NCBI RefSeq assembly: GCF_000002425.4
Contig: NC_037256.1
Location: forward strand, 2,016,051-2,080,050
Length of the DNA: 64,000 nt
Source: Physcomitrium patens
Lineage: Eukaryota > Streptophyta > Bryopsida > Funariales > Funariaceae
Reading direction: 5' to 3'
Part shown: positions 37,801 to 49,889 of the stretch, piece by piece
Layout of the letters: each line of letters begins with the position of its first letter
How positions within the stretch are numbered: the stretch's first letter is position 1
Position numbers and translations under genes: made by a program
Notes under the pieces: generated by a model
Database searches by the model: none
What the model saw: only the letters and a program-made list of their open reading frames with translations
What the model was told of the DNA's origin: nothing

Positions 37801-37972
37801 AAGTCTTTTCACCATTAGAAACAGATGTGGCATAAATAATATATGGTGATTCTTTTGTAGCAGCATGCAAGAAAGTTTTTGCACCTATAAATATGGGTTT
37901 AATTGAACTGGACTTATGACTCTCTACTTGATTAACTACACTGTTAGTTATACTTTTAGAGAAAGTAAGAGT
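34880..37972 (-). pseudogene. Gyp2-a Pol: RT, RNase H, integrase, chromodomain (broken)
   Basis: RT ([22 protein letters not shown] near 37210), RNase H (FFMETDASNFALG; EINYEIHDKELL), HHCC finger, integrase core (VSMDFITDLP; SDRGIQF) and a chromodomain near 34900-35060 (EEFEVEEVLDSRR ... CGYDISEHTWEP) all align with Gyp1. About ten stops, mostly TGA or TAG/TAA at former Arg, Trp or Gln codons, interrupt it. Confidence 0.86.
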
Positions 37973-39175
37973 TCAGAAAATCCAATCTATTTGAGGGTTG
38001 TATTTTTCTAACCATGATAAACCTAAAATGACTGGATTAGAGAGATATCTAATGATATTAAATATTACAAAGCTATTATGACTATTGATTATTACTTCTA
38101 TAGGAAGGATTTCATGAGTAATATCTCCAAAAGACAATGGACGACTATCTATGACTTCTACATGAATAGGTTTAGTTTTCTTTACTAAAGATATGATATG
38201 TCTTTTAGTAAATTCTTCATCTAAGAGACACGTCGAGGCTCCTGAATCTAACAAGACAGAGGCTTTGTAATATTTAGGTCCTAAAATAACATTTAATGTA
38301 AAATAAAGACGACGACGAGTCTTTTCTTGCTTAGTAAGAGATTTGAAACGTACTGCATCAATTTGCATATCCTCTACTTTCGAATATATGTGTTTAAGAG
38401 GTGTTGGTATTGCTATTGAATTATAGTGACATTGAGGTCCACTTGTACAATTCTCAGATCGAAATTCAAAAAGATGATTGTTGCACTTCACAACAAAGTC
38501 AATTGCTTGACTCAATGATTGAGGATCAGGTAAGTTGAACATTAATTTTTTTACCTCATATTATAATCTGTAGAGAAATTGGCTAATAAGTGCAACATCA
38601 TCCCACTTGATATTAGTTGTAAGTTATCAAAATTGTGAAGCGTACAACCTTATTGATTGATTACCTTATCATAAAATACGGATCTTATTAGCTGCAACAT
38701 GAATTGCATCATATTTTCCATAGATGGATCAAAAATCCACCAAAAAAGCCTCTAGATTATCTAATATTAGATCTCGTCGTTCAAGAAAAAATGAAAACCA
38801 CGATAGTGTTGAAGCTGAAAGAAGTATACCAATGAATCTAACTTGTGATCTTGGAGTTGAATAGCTTTGGGGTTGAAGTTCAATAATAAGTTGCACTTGA
38901 TTGATAGATCCTCGAAACTTAGATCTGGTGCCATCAAACTTCTCGGGTAGGGTAATTCTTGGTTCTCTAACACTAGAAGGGTGTTCCACCATAGAAGAAA
39001 GGACATAGTTTGGTGCAAATGTTGAAGCAGCTCTAACCATTTTTATATCTTCACTTCCTGCCAATCTTATTGCTCCTTGTGGTGGTAAATTAAGTTGATG
39101 CATCACAAGCATTAACTCCCTCAATTGCTCTTGCATTTGTGCCATTGCAATCTTCATTTCAACAAGTTCTGCCAT
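37973..39175 (-). pseudogene. Gyp2-a Gag and protease, joined by a deletion
   Basis: Gag starts at 39175 (MAELVEMKIAMAQMQEQLRE, a predicted coiled coil), followed by the LPEKFDGTRSKFRG block. After frame breaks near 38720-38560, the frame 38542-37973 runs from Gag (QAIDFVVKCNN) directly into the protease LLDSGASTCLL. The zinc knuckle and the Gag/Pol overlap seen in other copies are missing. The protease DSGA motif itself is intact. Confidence 0.82.
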
Positions 39176-39387
39176 GATAATACTTAGAAAAGAGAAGATG
39201 TCTAATATCGCTTAAGACAAATATAAGAGAGGACTTGACAACAAAAAAAATACTAAAGACAATATCAGTTTAGAAGAGGGTAATCCACAACTTTTAATAT
39301 GCTTATATCTTATCAAGAAAAAGGGATAATCCACTCTTAATCAAGATTAGACAAAGTTCTGATATTGTAGGTGTATTCTTATCAATT

Positions 39388-39938
39388 TGTCGAGGACAAG
39401 AATTCGATGAAAAAGCAATTCAGACAAGTAAGCCTTCACTTAAAGAAAGGTAACAAAATATAAATAAACAAGTATGTATATTGAAAGAGAAACTTGAATG
39501 GCTATTGCCAAAAGATAAGAAAATTAGAGACCCTTGAAACTAGACTAGAAAGAAGAAATGAGTTGACAAGACTGAAGAAGGCTTCACTCTTATCTCTATA
39601 TATACTATCTAACTAGTTGCTACATGGCGATGTTCTATAGGACCTCCAATATGTGTTGACTTTGTAAGACACATGCCTTGACTTACAAGGCAAGTTTTTC
39701 TACGCGTGGATCACATAGTTAGCTTGGTCTTCAAGCTAATAACATGTGTGACACATGGCCAACTTGTTGACCACATTTCTAATCCAAAAAGTCAATCAAA
39801 GATACCTATGAAGTCAAAGCAGCGTCTATGAAACTTCTAAGAAGCTTCTATATCAAATACTATAGAATTAACTTACTTTTATTTACTTCTATATATTTGT
39901 ATATGTAATTACTAGCTTACATGAGTATGTCCATGATA
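39388..39938 (-). repeat. Gyp2-a 5' LTR
   Basis: In element sense it starts TATCATGGAC and ends CTCGACA, so the first dinucleotide is TA rather than TG. A TATATATA box lies upstream of the predicted RNA start. The self-primer site, revcomp of 39375-39385, is two bases inside the element from the LTR. Confidence 0.9.
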
Positions 39939-39943
39939 CGTGG

Positions 39944-40720
39944 TCATGATGGTCATGATCCATATAGTCCATGCAAAGAAGAAGAAGAAATATTGAGAGA
40001 TCAATATCCATACCTCGCAGCGGTTGGTACACTTTTATATTTAGCTACATCTACAAGACTATATATTACACTTGCAGTTAGTGTTCTTACAAGACATAGT
40101 GCACGTCCAATACTACGACATTGGAATGGCATCAAAAATTTATTACGTTATTTAAAAGGTACTGAAGACTTAGGATTATATTACACACAATCCGCAGATC
40201 CAAAATTAGTTGAATATTGTGATGCAGGATATAAATCTGATACTGCAATAGCTAAATCTCAAACAGAATATGTATTTTTAAGACATGGAGTTGTAATATC
40301 ATGGAAATCAGTGAAACAAATAATAACTGCAACTTCATCCAACCATGCAAAAATTATTGCTTTACATGAAGCATCTCGAGAATATATTTGGTTGCGATTA
40401 ATTGATAAATTCATTCAAACAACTTGTGGATTTTCATATGATGATTCTCCAACTATCTTGCATGAAGATAAAAATGCTTGTATTGCACAGATGCAAGTTG
40501 GTTTCATTAAAGGCGACAGGACAAAGCATATTGATCCAAAGTATTTTAGTTATATCCATGACTTGATTACTGATCAAACACTTATAATTAAAAAAATTTA
40601 ATCTACAAATAACTTTGCTGATCTCTTCATCAAAGCTCTCCCATTGTGTAACCATCATTGACTTACTTATGGCATTCGTATGGGGCGACTTGCTTTTCTT
40701 GAATAAGAAAGTTAATGAAC
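39944..40720 (+). pseudogene. Cop-1 RT end and RNase H relic
   Basis: Resumes after the CGTGG duplication with the copia block PYLAAVGTLLYLATSTRLY, RHWNGIKNLLRYLKGT and the RNase H signature YCDAGYKSD ... SQTEYV. It ends near SNHAKIIALHEASREYIWL and TKHIDPKYF. Stops interrupt the final 40 codons. Confidence 0.9.
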
Positions 40721-40916
40721 TCTTTAAATAATTAAAGAAAATGATGTTGTATTCTTTTTTTTTCATCTATGGTTTTGTCCCTAATTATAATAAGATTTTC
40801 TTAGATAAGGTTTTAATGAGGCAACAATTATTGATCTTACAAGATCATAGAAAAGTATAGATCATAATTCTATACAAATTTTATATTATGTAAATATTAT
40901 GATGAGCGAGGAAGAG

Positions 40917-41221
40917 TGTTGAGATCATTAAATGTAGCCGGCATTCTTCATAATATTTACTATAGAGTATAGTAAATACCATAGCTACAATATTTAGAGT
41001 CTAGTAGAGAAGTACTGTTTATCCTTTGTCATTTTCTCTTCTTGTATACAAGATCCAACCATATCAATAGAATTTTATGTGTAAAGATCTCTCTCTCTCC
41101 TTAGAAATCCTCTTGTGTGTATGACTTACTACTACTCTTGTGGGTGTGTATGACTTACTACTACTCTTGTATATATGTATTACTTAGTATTACTCTTGTG
41201 TCTTTCTAAACATTCTCAATA
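40917..41221 (+). repeat. Cop-1 3' LTR
   Basis: Similar to the 5' LTR but 33 bp longer, because it has extra copies of the ACTACTCTTGTGTGTATG-type unit. The end reads TCAATA where the 5' copy has TCAACA. Confidence 0.9.
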
Positions 41222-41755
41222 GTCATATAAATCATGATATGATACTATGAATAAATATGGATTTGAATACTAGTATATTACTATCTTTAATATAATTAGA
41301 CATCCAATACTAATAAATATTATATTTTCTTGCTATTTAGATAAGTTTATTGGAAGCTTTTTTAAAAATCAAAACCATGGTAAAGAATGTCATATATAAT
41401 AAATTTTTTATTTCTAATTCAATTCAAAATAGTTACATTAATATATTGTCAATCTTGTAGGCTACAAAAATATCTTATAACTAAATAAATTATAAGTATC
41501 TTACAACTTAGGCATAAACAATATTTCAAAAATATTAAAAATATAAATTGATATATACTAAACCAAATTATTAGTAGTTTAAAATTATCAATAGTCAAAT
41601 TTTATTTGGATTTTAATTTTTTATAATAAATAAAATATTATATATATATATATATATTTAAAATAAAAAATAAAAGAAGATAAATTTAAGTTATTCATAG
41701 AATCATACATATATTTAAATCTATCTAAATAATTTTATTAAATATATTTAAGTTT
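41222..41755. other. AT-rich DNA right of Cop-1
   Basis: Begins with the right target duplication GTCAT. Very AT-rich with a short TA run at 41640-41656. I see no coding or repeat-family signal. Confidence 0.5.
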
Positions 41756-42404
41756 TCCACAATATAAGCATAGTCTTTCACAATGCCAAATCTTTTCTTG
41801 TTTAGTGAATGGTTTGAAATATACAAAGTCAATTTGCATAGGTTCTAGCCTTGATGAAAGAGTTTTTGAAAACTTCATAGTTGTTGCTATAACTTGACTT
41901 GTACTTCTCCAACCAAATCTTTGTTCTTGGAGTCTTTCAAAAAGTCAATTATCACATGCAATGGCTTAAGAAAAAAATCATTCTAATTAATATGCTTTTT
42001 TCATTATTACTAATAAATCTTTGATATTATCTTTCAATACATATCAAAATTGATTTATAAGTATTTAATCATTCCAATCCATATTTTTAACAATGTTTTG
42101 AAACTTGACAATATAGATGGTTGCTAATCATGATTCTTATTGTAAAAAATAGAATTTTATTTTGCTATACTTTCTTAATTTTTCTCTCCAAATATGGCTA
42201 TCAACACTTTTAAGAATGAATTTAAATCATAGAGAAGTTGAAAATCTTTTTTCATGAAATATATAAACTAAGTAACTTTGTTAAGATATTGAAAAAAATG
42301 TAACTTTAAATAGAGCTTAACTTATTTTAAGAATCATTAAAATTTTCATCTTGTTCTATAAAACTTTTTTGGAATATTAATCTTTGCTTCTTTCATACTC
42401 ATTG
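41756..42404 (-). pseudogene. Gyp2-type Gag relic, minus strand
   Basis: Minus-strand fragments match the Gyp2-a Gag C-terminal half: the KPFTKQEK and VDFVYFK-like stretch, then the CDN.LFE block near 41940 and the F....L..LIS block near 42060. It is heavily eroded, has no LTR of its own and ends at the Gyp2-c LTR start. Confidence 0.6.
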
Positions 42405-42661
42405 TGTCATGGGTATATATATTTATTATAATATTTACTTATATGATTAAGTAGAAGTAAATAAAAGTAGATTTATTTCATAATATTTTCTAGCTAAGCT
42501 TTTTAGAAGCTTCAGACATTGCTTTTACTTTTATATGTGTTTGTAGTTGATTGGTGAGATAGAACCTTAGTCAATAAGTTAACCATGTGTTGGTAGTTTG
42601 TAGAATAAGCTAACTATATAGCATACATATAAAAAACTTGTCTTACAAGTTTGAGATACGT
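42405..42661 (+). repeat. Gyp2-c LTR, left part
   Basis: Aligns with the first half of the Gyp2-b LTR at 52997, including the GCTTTTTAGAAGCTT block and the CAAGCTAACTATGTGGC-like block. It ends at the ACGT target site of Gyp3. Confidence 0.75.
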
Positions 42662-43908
42662 TGCCGTGTTGTAACACGAGTATACCGCAAAAATATAAAG
42701 AAAGGGGACTTTTATTAATGTTCAATTACCTCGAATATTGGGAGCAACGACCAACTCTAGTGGCCAGGTTCAGTCACCCCGTTACAGTCAGCCGGGGCAT
42801 ACTGAAATGCTCCGTTCGATTCCAATAACGGGAGTCAACAAGAAGAGAAAGGTCCAATTCACATGACGGGTGAGCCTGGTTCGAAGAGCCAATTGGATCC
42901 AATTTTAAGAATCCAATGTGGGTCCTCTTACCCAATATGAGACTTGAATTGGTCGGGCAACCCAATGTAGTCTAATTACGGGAAAATCCAAGTCTTACTA
43001 CAGGCCTCAGCCAATCTGACGTGAAGAACCAATTTGATCCAATTTCGGGAACATCTGGGTCTTACTACTGGACTCTTAGCCAATATGAGACCTGAATTGA
43101 TCGGGCGACTCAATGTGGTCCCGATTACGGGGTTTCGATTCTGTTTCAGGCTGTCATGTTCTCTATGCCATTTCAGGGAACGTTGTTTTCGGTAAATGGA
43201 TCTCTTAAAGGTAAAAACGGAGGACAAAGCCTTGATGATGAGAGCCAATTTTGGATCTAAGCTCTGACGGTTGGAGCCAATTCTGGATCCAAGACGGAAG
43301 ATTGAAGAAATTCAGAGGATAAGGTTAGGGGAGAGAATAAGTTTTGGAGGGAGGTTTTAAAGAAGGAGAGAGCTAGCTTCATGCTTCGGGCAGAGAAAGA
43401 AGACAGAGAATTGGGTTTTTTTTTCTTCATAGGATTTTGGGAAGACTGAGGCAATCGTTGCTGAAGTCAGTGTTGTAATGGTGAATCGGGATTTTTAATG
43501 AAGTGGGTTTGATTACTCTTGACTGTTTTATGAAATCGAGTTACGTCTGTGATGAAGAGTTAAAAGGGTGTCTATAGGATTGAGTATGCGGAGTGAATGA
43601 AATTTATTGGGTTAATCTAACAAGACAGTCAGTGGATACAAGATCGTGAGTATAAAGCGGTATCGAAGATTAGCAGTTTGGGTTGTTCGGGGTTCTCTAT
43701 AACGTCTAGAGACCTATCGGTTGGGGCAAAAAGGACTTCGGTGAGCAGTGGAAGGGCATCCGTATAGATTTACGGTGTATTTTTGCAGTCGTTTATATTC
43801 CAGCAGTGAAAAACTGATAGACTGCTTGACTATTGGCGAATCTCCATACTACCTTCTACAGCTAGACGCCCGACGCGTTCTCGAGCAAGAAAGCACGTAA
43901 TACGACAA
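42662..43908 (+). repeat. Gyp3 5' LTR (1247 bp)
   Basis: Starts TGCCGTGTTG and ends TACGACA. It shares its 5' half with the Gyp3-na LTRs and then diverges. Internal ORFs recur identically placed in the 3' LTR and are not genes. Confidence 0.9.
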
Positions 43909-43912
43909 AAGT

Positions 43913-43929
43913 GGTGAACCCAACGTGAA
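43913..43929 (+). other. Gyp3 primer-binding site
   Basis: TGGTGAACCCAACGTGA begins 4 bases after the LTR, the same spacing as in Gyp3-na. The leading TGG pairs with a tRNA CCA end; tRNA identity not determined. Confidence 0.65.
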
Positions 43930-43978
43930 AGCTTAAGGTGGAAGGTATTGGATTTTGTTTGGTTTTATTTTTATTATT

Positions 43979-45358
43979 ATGGAAAATGAAAATAAAAATT
44001 TTGAAGGATTTTTGAGAGGAGTTTCTGGTGGGGATTCTTCTAAAGGACAAGGTATGCACATGGATCCATCTAGTGCTAGTATGTTTCAAGCCTTCTCATT
44101 ATCAATGCAGCAACAGCAAAGCAATGATCGAAAGGAAGCTTTAGCAACCAAAGCATTACAAGCAATTGTCAATAAAATTGATCAATTTGATGGGAGGAAT
44201 ATTTCAAGGTATTTAAGATGTTATGTTTGTGAAATGGAATTAAATCGGGTTTCTGAGAAGAAAATGGTTGCACTATTTGGACTTGCCAGGATACTAGAGA
44301 TAAGAGACCACATTACATCGATTACGGATCATTATGGGAATTCATGGGAGGATTTTTCACATTCATTGAAAGACGAATATTTCTTGGAAGATGCTGATCA
44401 CGTTACTAAGAAGCTGTTTCTGGGATGGATTGAACGGCCCAATAAGAATTTGCAAGCAACAGAGCTACTAAAGGAATTTGAGAGGCAGTACTCTCAATTA
44501 TCGATGGTAGAAAAATTGACATTGGAGCCGAACAAAGTTGATCTATTTCTTCAAGCTGCTGATGGAGAATTGCAAGAGAAATTAGAACCCCTTCTTGAAG
44601 ACAAAGAAGAAGATGAAGGATTGACAACAAAGTGGAAGAATGTTGAAGATGCGGTGGGATTGCTTACAAAAAGAGAAAGGAGGAAGGATAGGAGCAATAT
44701 TCCGAAAACAGTACAAGCACCCAAAGCTCCACTACGTACAACACCACCAACAATGCCTACAGTTCAACCTTCGACATCCTTATTAAAGAAAGCAGATATG
44801 GAGATGGAAGAAATTATACGAGGAATGCAAGATCTTCAAATCAAATTGGCAAGACTTGAAGAGAATACTTCTACAAATAATTCGAAGAATGTTACAAAAC
44901 AAGGATATGTACAAAGATGCATTTGGTGTGATGACGCTTCACACACTAGAAAAGATTGCAATGAATTTAATAATATGATACGGCAGGGAATTATTTGCTG
45001 GAAAGATGGGAAGATAGCATTGAAAGATAGGGAGGATCTTCTTCAAACCAATTTTGGCAAGGGAGGAATGAGAGCATTGGTTCAAGATTACCTAAAAGAG
45101 CATGAAACAGTAGCACAAGAAAGTGCAAGTTATGGTGCTAGAGTAGATGATGAAATTGGTGGAAGTACGGAAACTAGTGAGTTTTGGGCTTCTGCCGTTT
45201 CTACAATGCAAGAAGGGAAATTACCTCGAGAAGCGTTATTGAGGACTGCAGCTACAATACGAGGTAGAACAAGTTGGGGGGATCCTGTTGAGTCTCTTTC
45301 AGTTCATGCTTATATTGCTAAGAGCCAACATGAAGCTTTGATGGAAGAAAAGAGATGA
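43979..45358 (+). pseudogene. Gyp3 Gag
   Basis: First ATG at 43979 (the frame is open from a TTG slightly upstream). Continuous for 459 codons to TGA at 45356-45358. It has an N-terminal Gln-rich stretch and the QFDGRNISRYLR block, then a helical capsid-like region and a CCHC knuckle, CIWCDDASHTRKDC, at about residues 322-335. The frame continues past the TGA into protease, so this stop, and another at 45407-45409, may be mutations in a former Gag-protease fusion. This ORF itself is intact. Confidence 0.85.
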
Positions 45359-45409
45359 GGAAATTTTGATGATACTAGAGAAGGAAATTCTTTTAAGAGG
45401 CAAATTTGA

Positions 45410-46440
45410 GGAGACAAGGCTCGGGAGGCAGCCTCACAAGAATTGCCTGTAAAGGATACCTCAGCATCATTGGGAGAAAAAACAAAGGAGACAAAAGATA
45501 AAGGCAAATCAATTGCTTATAAGCTACTTTCTGACATTGAAGCGGCAACAAATTTGAAAGGGGTGTTGGAAGAACGTATATTAAATGTTAAGGTGGAATT
45601 CACATTGAAAGAAGTTTTGGAAATTACAAAGAAGGAGTTTCATGATGTTATCATTGACAGCATTAAGCGAAAGAGGCAATTAATGGGCAAAACTGGAATG
45701 AGTCATGCTATTGATGCAAGAATATATAGAGATGAAGAAGAGGTTGATATTGGTTACAAGCAACCAACAAATGAAAAGAATGGGTATAATCAACGAGTAC
45801 GTTTTGAAGATTCTAGTGACAATGAAATAAAAACTTTGAGCCATTATACTCGAAAGCATTGGGCAAGGGTACCTACTGAGGTATTGGTGAAAGTAGGAGA
45901 TATAGAAGAACCAATTGTTGCTTTGGTCGACCATGGTTCTGAAATAAATCTCATGTCTAAAGATCTTTATAAGAAGCAAAAATGGCCAATTGACATGGAA
46001 CATGGATAGGCAATACGAGCAGCTAATAACACATGGGGCGAATTATATGGAGCTTATCCAGATGTCAAAATTCGGATTGGAGATGTTGCGACTGAGCAAC
46101 ATTTCTTTGTTCAAGATACAACGTCTTATCCGTTGATTTTATGACAACCTTATAGTACAACAATACGGATAGAAACAAAAGTACTTGATGATGGTTCTGC
46201 TTATGCAAGGATACATAGCGAGGATGGGAAGAAAGCTGTACAATTTCTAACAGTACCTCGTAACCATGAACGAAATCGAGATAGGTTGAGGGAGAAACCA
46301 TTGTCAAAGATTGTTGAAGGATTTAAGGATTTTAAGAAGGTAGGACTGTAAAGCGAGATTATGGAGGTACAAAAGAGGAAGTACTCTCGCGAGATGAAGG
46401 TGCCTTTGATGCGAGTTTTATTGGTATATTAGAGAATGGA
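45410..46440 (+). pseudogene. Gyp3 protease region
   Basis: Same frame as Gag. The protease motif reads VALVDHGSEINLMSKDLY, an Asp-His-Gly variant of D(S/T)G typical of one gypsy lineage. Downstream IRAANNT, FFVQD and KVLDDGSAYARI blocks follow. Stops at 46007-46009 (former Trp), near 46144 and near 46350 break it. The RT part continues in another frame from about 46350. Confidence 0.82.
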
Positions 46441-49400
46441 AATATTATGTATAAGAAAGTTGATGATTTTAAAAGAAAAGGAAGAAAAAGATTATATGAT
46501 ATTGAAGGACAATTACGCAAGTTAGGTACATTGCAAGATGATGAGAGGATTTTGGGTGTTTATGAAGAAAATGGACTGAAAGATTCATTGGAATTGATTA
46601 CATCTATTGGGTTAGGGGATAATGATATGATTGTTGAAATTCATTCAAGAGAGGTTTATACCATACTTGAATCTTTTCAAGCACCAGAAGTCACTGTAGA
46701 GACAAGATATAAAACGGCAGATAAGAAGGTAAAGCCTGTTGCCGAACCATTACCAAAAGATTCTAAAGAATAAATGGGAGAAGCATCAAAAGAAGCAAGT
46801 TTAAGAGATCCAATGAGTATTGGACATCAGTTTATTAAAGAGACTTTTGAAGAATTGAAGATTGGTTCTGATGGTTCTTTATTACCGGAGGAAATTACTT
46901 GCTTCAAAAAGATGTTGGCTAAACAAGGTAGATCATTTGCTTTCGAATCTCATGAAATTAGGTGTATGGATCCAAATATTATAACACCTATGGTTATCTT
47001 TACTGTATCGCATGTACCTTGGAATCTAAGACCGATTCCAGTACCGAGGGCACATTTACCTAAATTGGTGGAACTATTGAAAGAAAAGATAAAGATGAAA
47101 ATATTGGAACCCTCGTTTGCGCCGTATTCTAGTCGATGGTTTACGGTACCTAAGAAGAATGGGTCACTACGGTTTATTCAAGATATGCAACTGGTGAATG
47201 CAGTAACTGTCAAGAATGCAGGAATTGGACCTATTGTGGATGAATTTGCTGAGACGTTTGCTGGAAGGATGATCTATTCAATATGTGACTTGTATTCAGG
47301 TTATGATCAATTTCAACTTGCTGAAGGAAGTAGAGATATGACAACAATGAGGACACCACTTGGATTGGTTAGAATGTGCACTCTTCCTCAAGGCTCGACC
47401 AACTGAGTTGCGCATATGATGAATGGGATGAATAAGGTATTGAGAGATTTTATTCCGGAAAAGACTATGCCTTTTCTGGATGATGTTCCTATAAAAGGGT
47501 GCAGAGAAGGAGACAAGGATGAAACTTTAGATACAAGGGGGTGTCGCAGATATGTTGTTGATCATATACAAGATTGTGAAAAGATTTTAACTCAGCTTGG
47601 AGAAGTTCATCTTACATTATCAGGTATGAAGTCCGTATTTGGAGTACGAGAGGTTGTAATTGTTGGACATTTATGTGGATCTTACGGAAGAAAACCAGAT
47701 CCGACCAAAGTTGATGCAATTGGAAGGATGAAAGAGGATTGTGATTATTTAACAGAGGTTCGCAGGTTTTTGGGTGCATGTGTATTTTATCGAATCTGGA
47801 TCCCTGATTTTGCTCACATAGCGGATCCATTATATGAACTGTTATGCAAGGGCTACCGATTTAAATGAGAAGAAAGGCATATTCAAGCAATGCAAAGATT
47901 GAAGAAATTATTGATGTCACCTCCAATATTGAGGAAGGTTGATTATAAGTACAATAGACCAGTGATTCTTACTGTGGACGCTAGTCCAATTGCCATTGGA
48001 TGGGCTGTGGGTAAAGATGATTCAAATGGGAATAGATTTGCAGTTTGATTTGGGGCTAAAGTTTTAAGTATTCGTCAGCGTGCATATTTGCAAGTCAAAA
48101 GAGAACTTTGGGGAGTTATTTCGGCTATGAAAGCTGAAAAGGACTATTTGATTGGGGCAGTAGTAGTAATTGAAACAGATTGCTTGCCATTGCTTGGAAT
48201 GATTATTAACTGTTCAACGCCAGATATTGCAATGTTGAGATGAATTGCTTATATTAAGTCACTATATTCGGAATTTAAGCATGTTACTGGGAAGGACAAT
48301 TTAGTAGCAGACATGCTATCTTGGGCAAGATACGAGAAAGAGGACGAAATGGTTGAAGACATTGATGACGTCGGATTGAAATTCTATTCAATATCAAATC
48401 TCAACAAGGAAGACAAGTTATTTCTTGAAGAATCTTATGAAGGAGAATTATTGGATATTGGTCATTACTTGAATACCTTGACTTAGTAGGGGAATTGGTC
48501 TACAGAAAAATTCAAACAAATAAGAAAAATGGCATATGGATTTTTACTTCAAGATGGATTCTTACAGAAGAGACCGAAGAAAGGAATTGGGATGCCACGA
48601 CGAGTGATAGGCAAAAAAGAAGAAAAACTAAAATTATTAAAGGAGTTTTATGATAGTTTATGGGCAGGGCATAGAGGAATCTGGGCTACTTTTGCTAAAC
48701 TCAAGGAACGATATTGGTGGAAAAATATGTATTGAGATGTGCTCTCATTTGTAGAGTCATGTGAAATCTGTCAATCGTATTCTAATATCCGACATCGAGA
48801 TGGTCTTCATCCTACGTATCCTCTGGCTATTCATTTTAAATGGGTTGTTGATTTGGTTATTATGCCGATTGGGTTATGGCAGATGAGATATTTGGTTTTA
48901 GCTCGTGAAGATTTATCAAATCAAGTAGAAGAAAGAGCATTGAGGACAAAATCTACAGAGGGGATTTGTTGGTTTTTGCTTGAAGGTGTCATTTGCTGCT
49001 ACGGATGCGTAGGAAAAATCACTCCAGATCGTGGAGAATTAAATGCACAAGAAGCTCATAAGTTCTTTGAAAGATGTGGAGTTAAACTATCACTGACTAC
49101 TGCTTATAATCCGGAAGGGAATGCAAAAAGCGAACGCTGTCATCCACCGATTGTGAAAGCATTAGTTAAAGCTTGTAATGGGAAAGTTAAAGAGTGGCCA
49201 CGGCTTTTGTCATTTGTATTATGGGCTGATCGAACAACACATAGTTCGGTGACAGGATATATGCCAGTAGAACTTATGACAGGTCGAAAACCAATTATGC
49301 CGATTGAAGAAAAGGTACTTACTTGGAGTATGGTACCATGGGAAGATGGATTGACAAGAGAAGAACTTCTGGCTATTAGGATTCGACAATTGGAGCAAAG

Positions 49401-49827
49401 AACGGAAGATGTCCAGATAGCATTGGGAAGTTTTAAAAGAGCAAGGTTACAAAACAAGGCGCGATTTGATAAGCAACATTGATTGAGACCAAAAGCAATC
49501 GAGAAAGGTGACTGGGTACTTGTTTATGACAATAGTCTGGATAATCAACATAGTACTTTGCGGAAATTTTCAAAACGTTGGTTTGGACTATATGTAGTAA
49601 CAACTATTCATGATAATGCGACTTACTCATTACGGGAGTTAGATGGTACAAAATTGAAAATACCAATTGCAGGGAAGCGAGTAAAAATATTTAAACGAAG
49701 ACATGTGGAGATGAATATGGAAGACCTTAATGAAGGTATAGAGATTCCGCAGCAAGAAGATGAAAGTGATTTGGATAATGAAGGTGATGAAGACGAACTC
49801 GACAAAGACGTAGAGGATATATTCTGA
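46441..49827 (+). pseudogene. Gyp3 Pol: RT, RNase H, integrase (broken)
   Basis: RT from 46774: WFTVPKKNGSLRFIQDMQ, DLYSGYDQFQLA, TPLGLVRMCTLPQG, and catalytic FLDD at 47473-47484 in place of YxDD. RNase H has VDASPIAIGWAVG near 47976. The integrase HHCC finger spans HRGIW ... CEICQ (about 48669-48777), and the core has VVDLVI, TPDRGE and PEGNAKSER for the DDE triad. The tail after 49740 is strongly acidic, and no chromodomain is seen. At least eight stops, so inactive. Confidence 0.86.
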
Positions 49828-49889
49828 ATTAAACAGCAATTGGGTAAATTGGTGCATATCGGAGGGTGCACAGGTTCAGAGGGGGTGGA

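Larger units (their letters stand above)
33770..39938 (-). mobile_element. Gyp2-a: second-family chromovirus inserted in Cop-1 RT
   Basis: Minus-strand element of 6169 bp flanked by CGTGG (33765-33769 and 39939-39943). LTRs are 552 and 551 bp. It shares its domain order, Gag type, leader motif and ORF3 with Gyp1 but is clearly a separate family, diverged in LTR and protein. Many stops and one internal deletion show it is inactive. Confidence 0.94.
18237..41221 (+). mobile_element. Cop-1: degenerate Ty1/copia LTR retrotransposon split by nested gypsy elements
   Basis: Two related LTRs (18237-18508 and 40917-41221) start TGTTGAGATC and flank Gag, protease, integrase, RT and RNase H relics in copia order. 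Target duplication is GTCGT on the left and GTCAT at 41222-41226, one transition apart. Net of the two nested insertions the element is about 5.8 kb, normal for copia. Its coding region is cut by Gyp1-a at 20671 and by Gyp2-a at 33769, and both cuts rejoin in matching domains. It is the oldest layer of this nest. Confidence 0.93.

Noticed and set aside
43257-43454. Serine-rich 65-codon ORF, repeated at 50498-50695
   Set aside because: Both copies lie at the same place in the two Gyp3 LTRs; duplication reflects the LTR, not a gene. The same holds for ORFs at 22214/25886 and 21614/25235 in the Gyp3-na LTRs.
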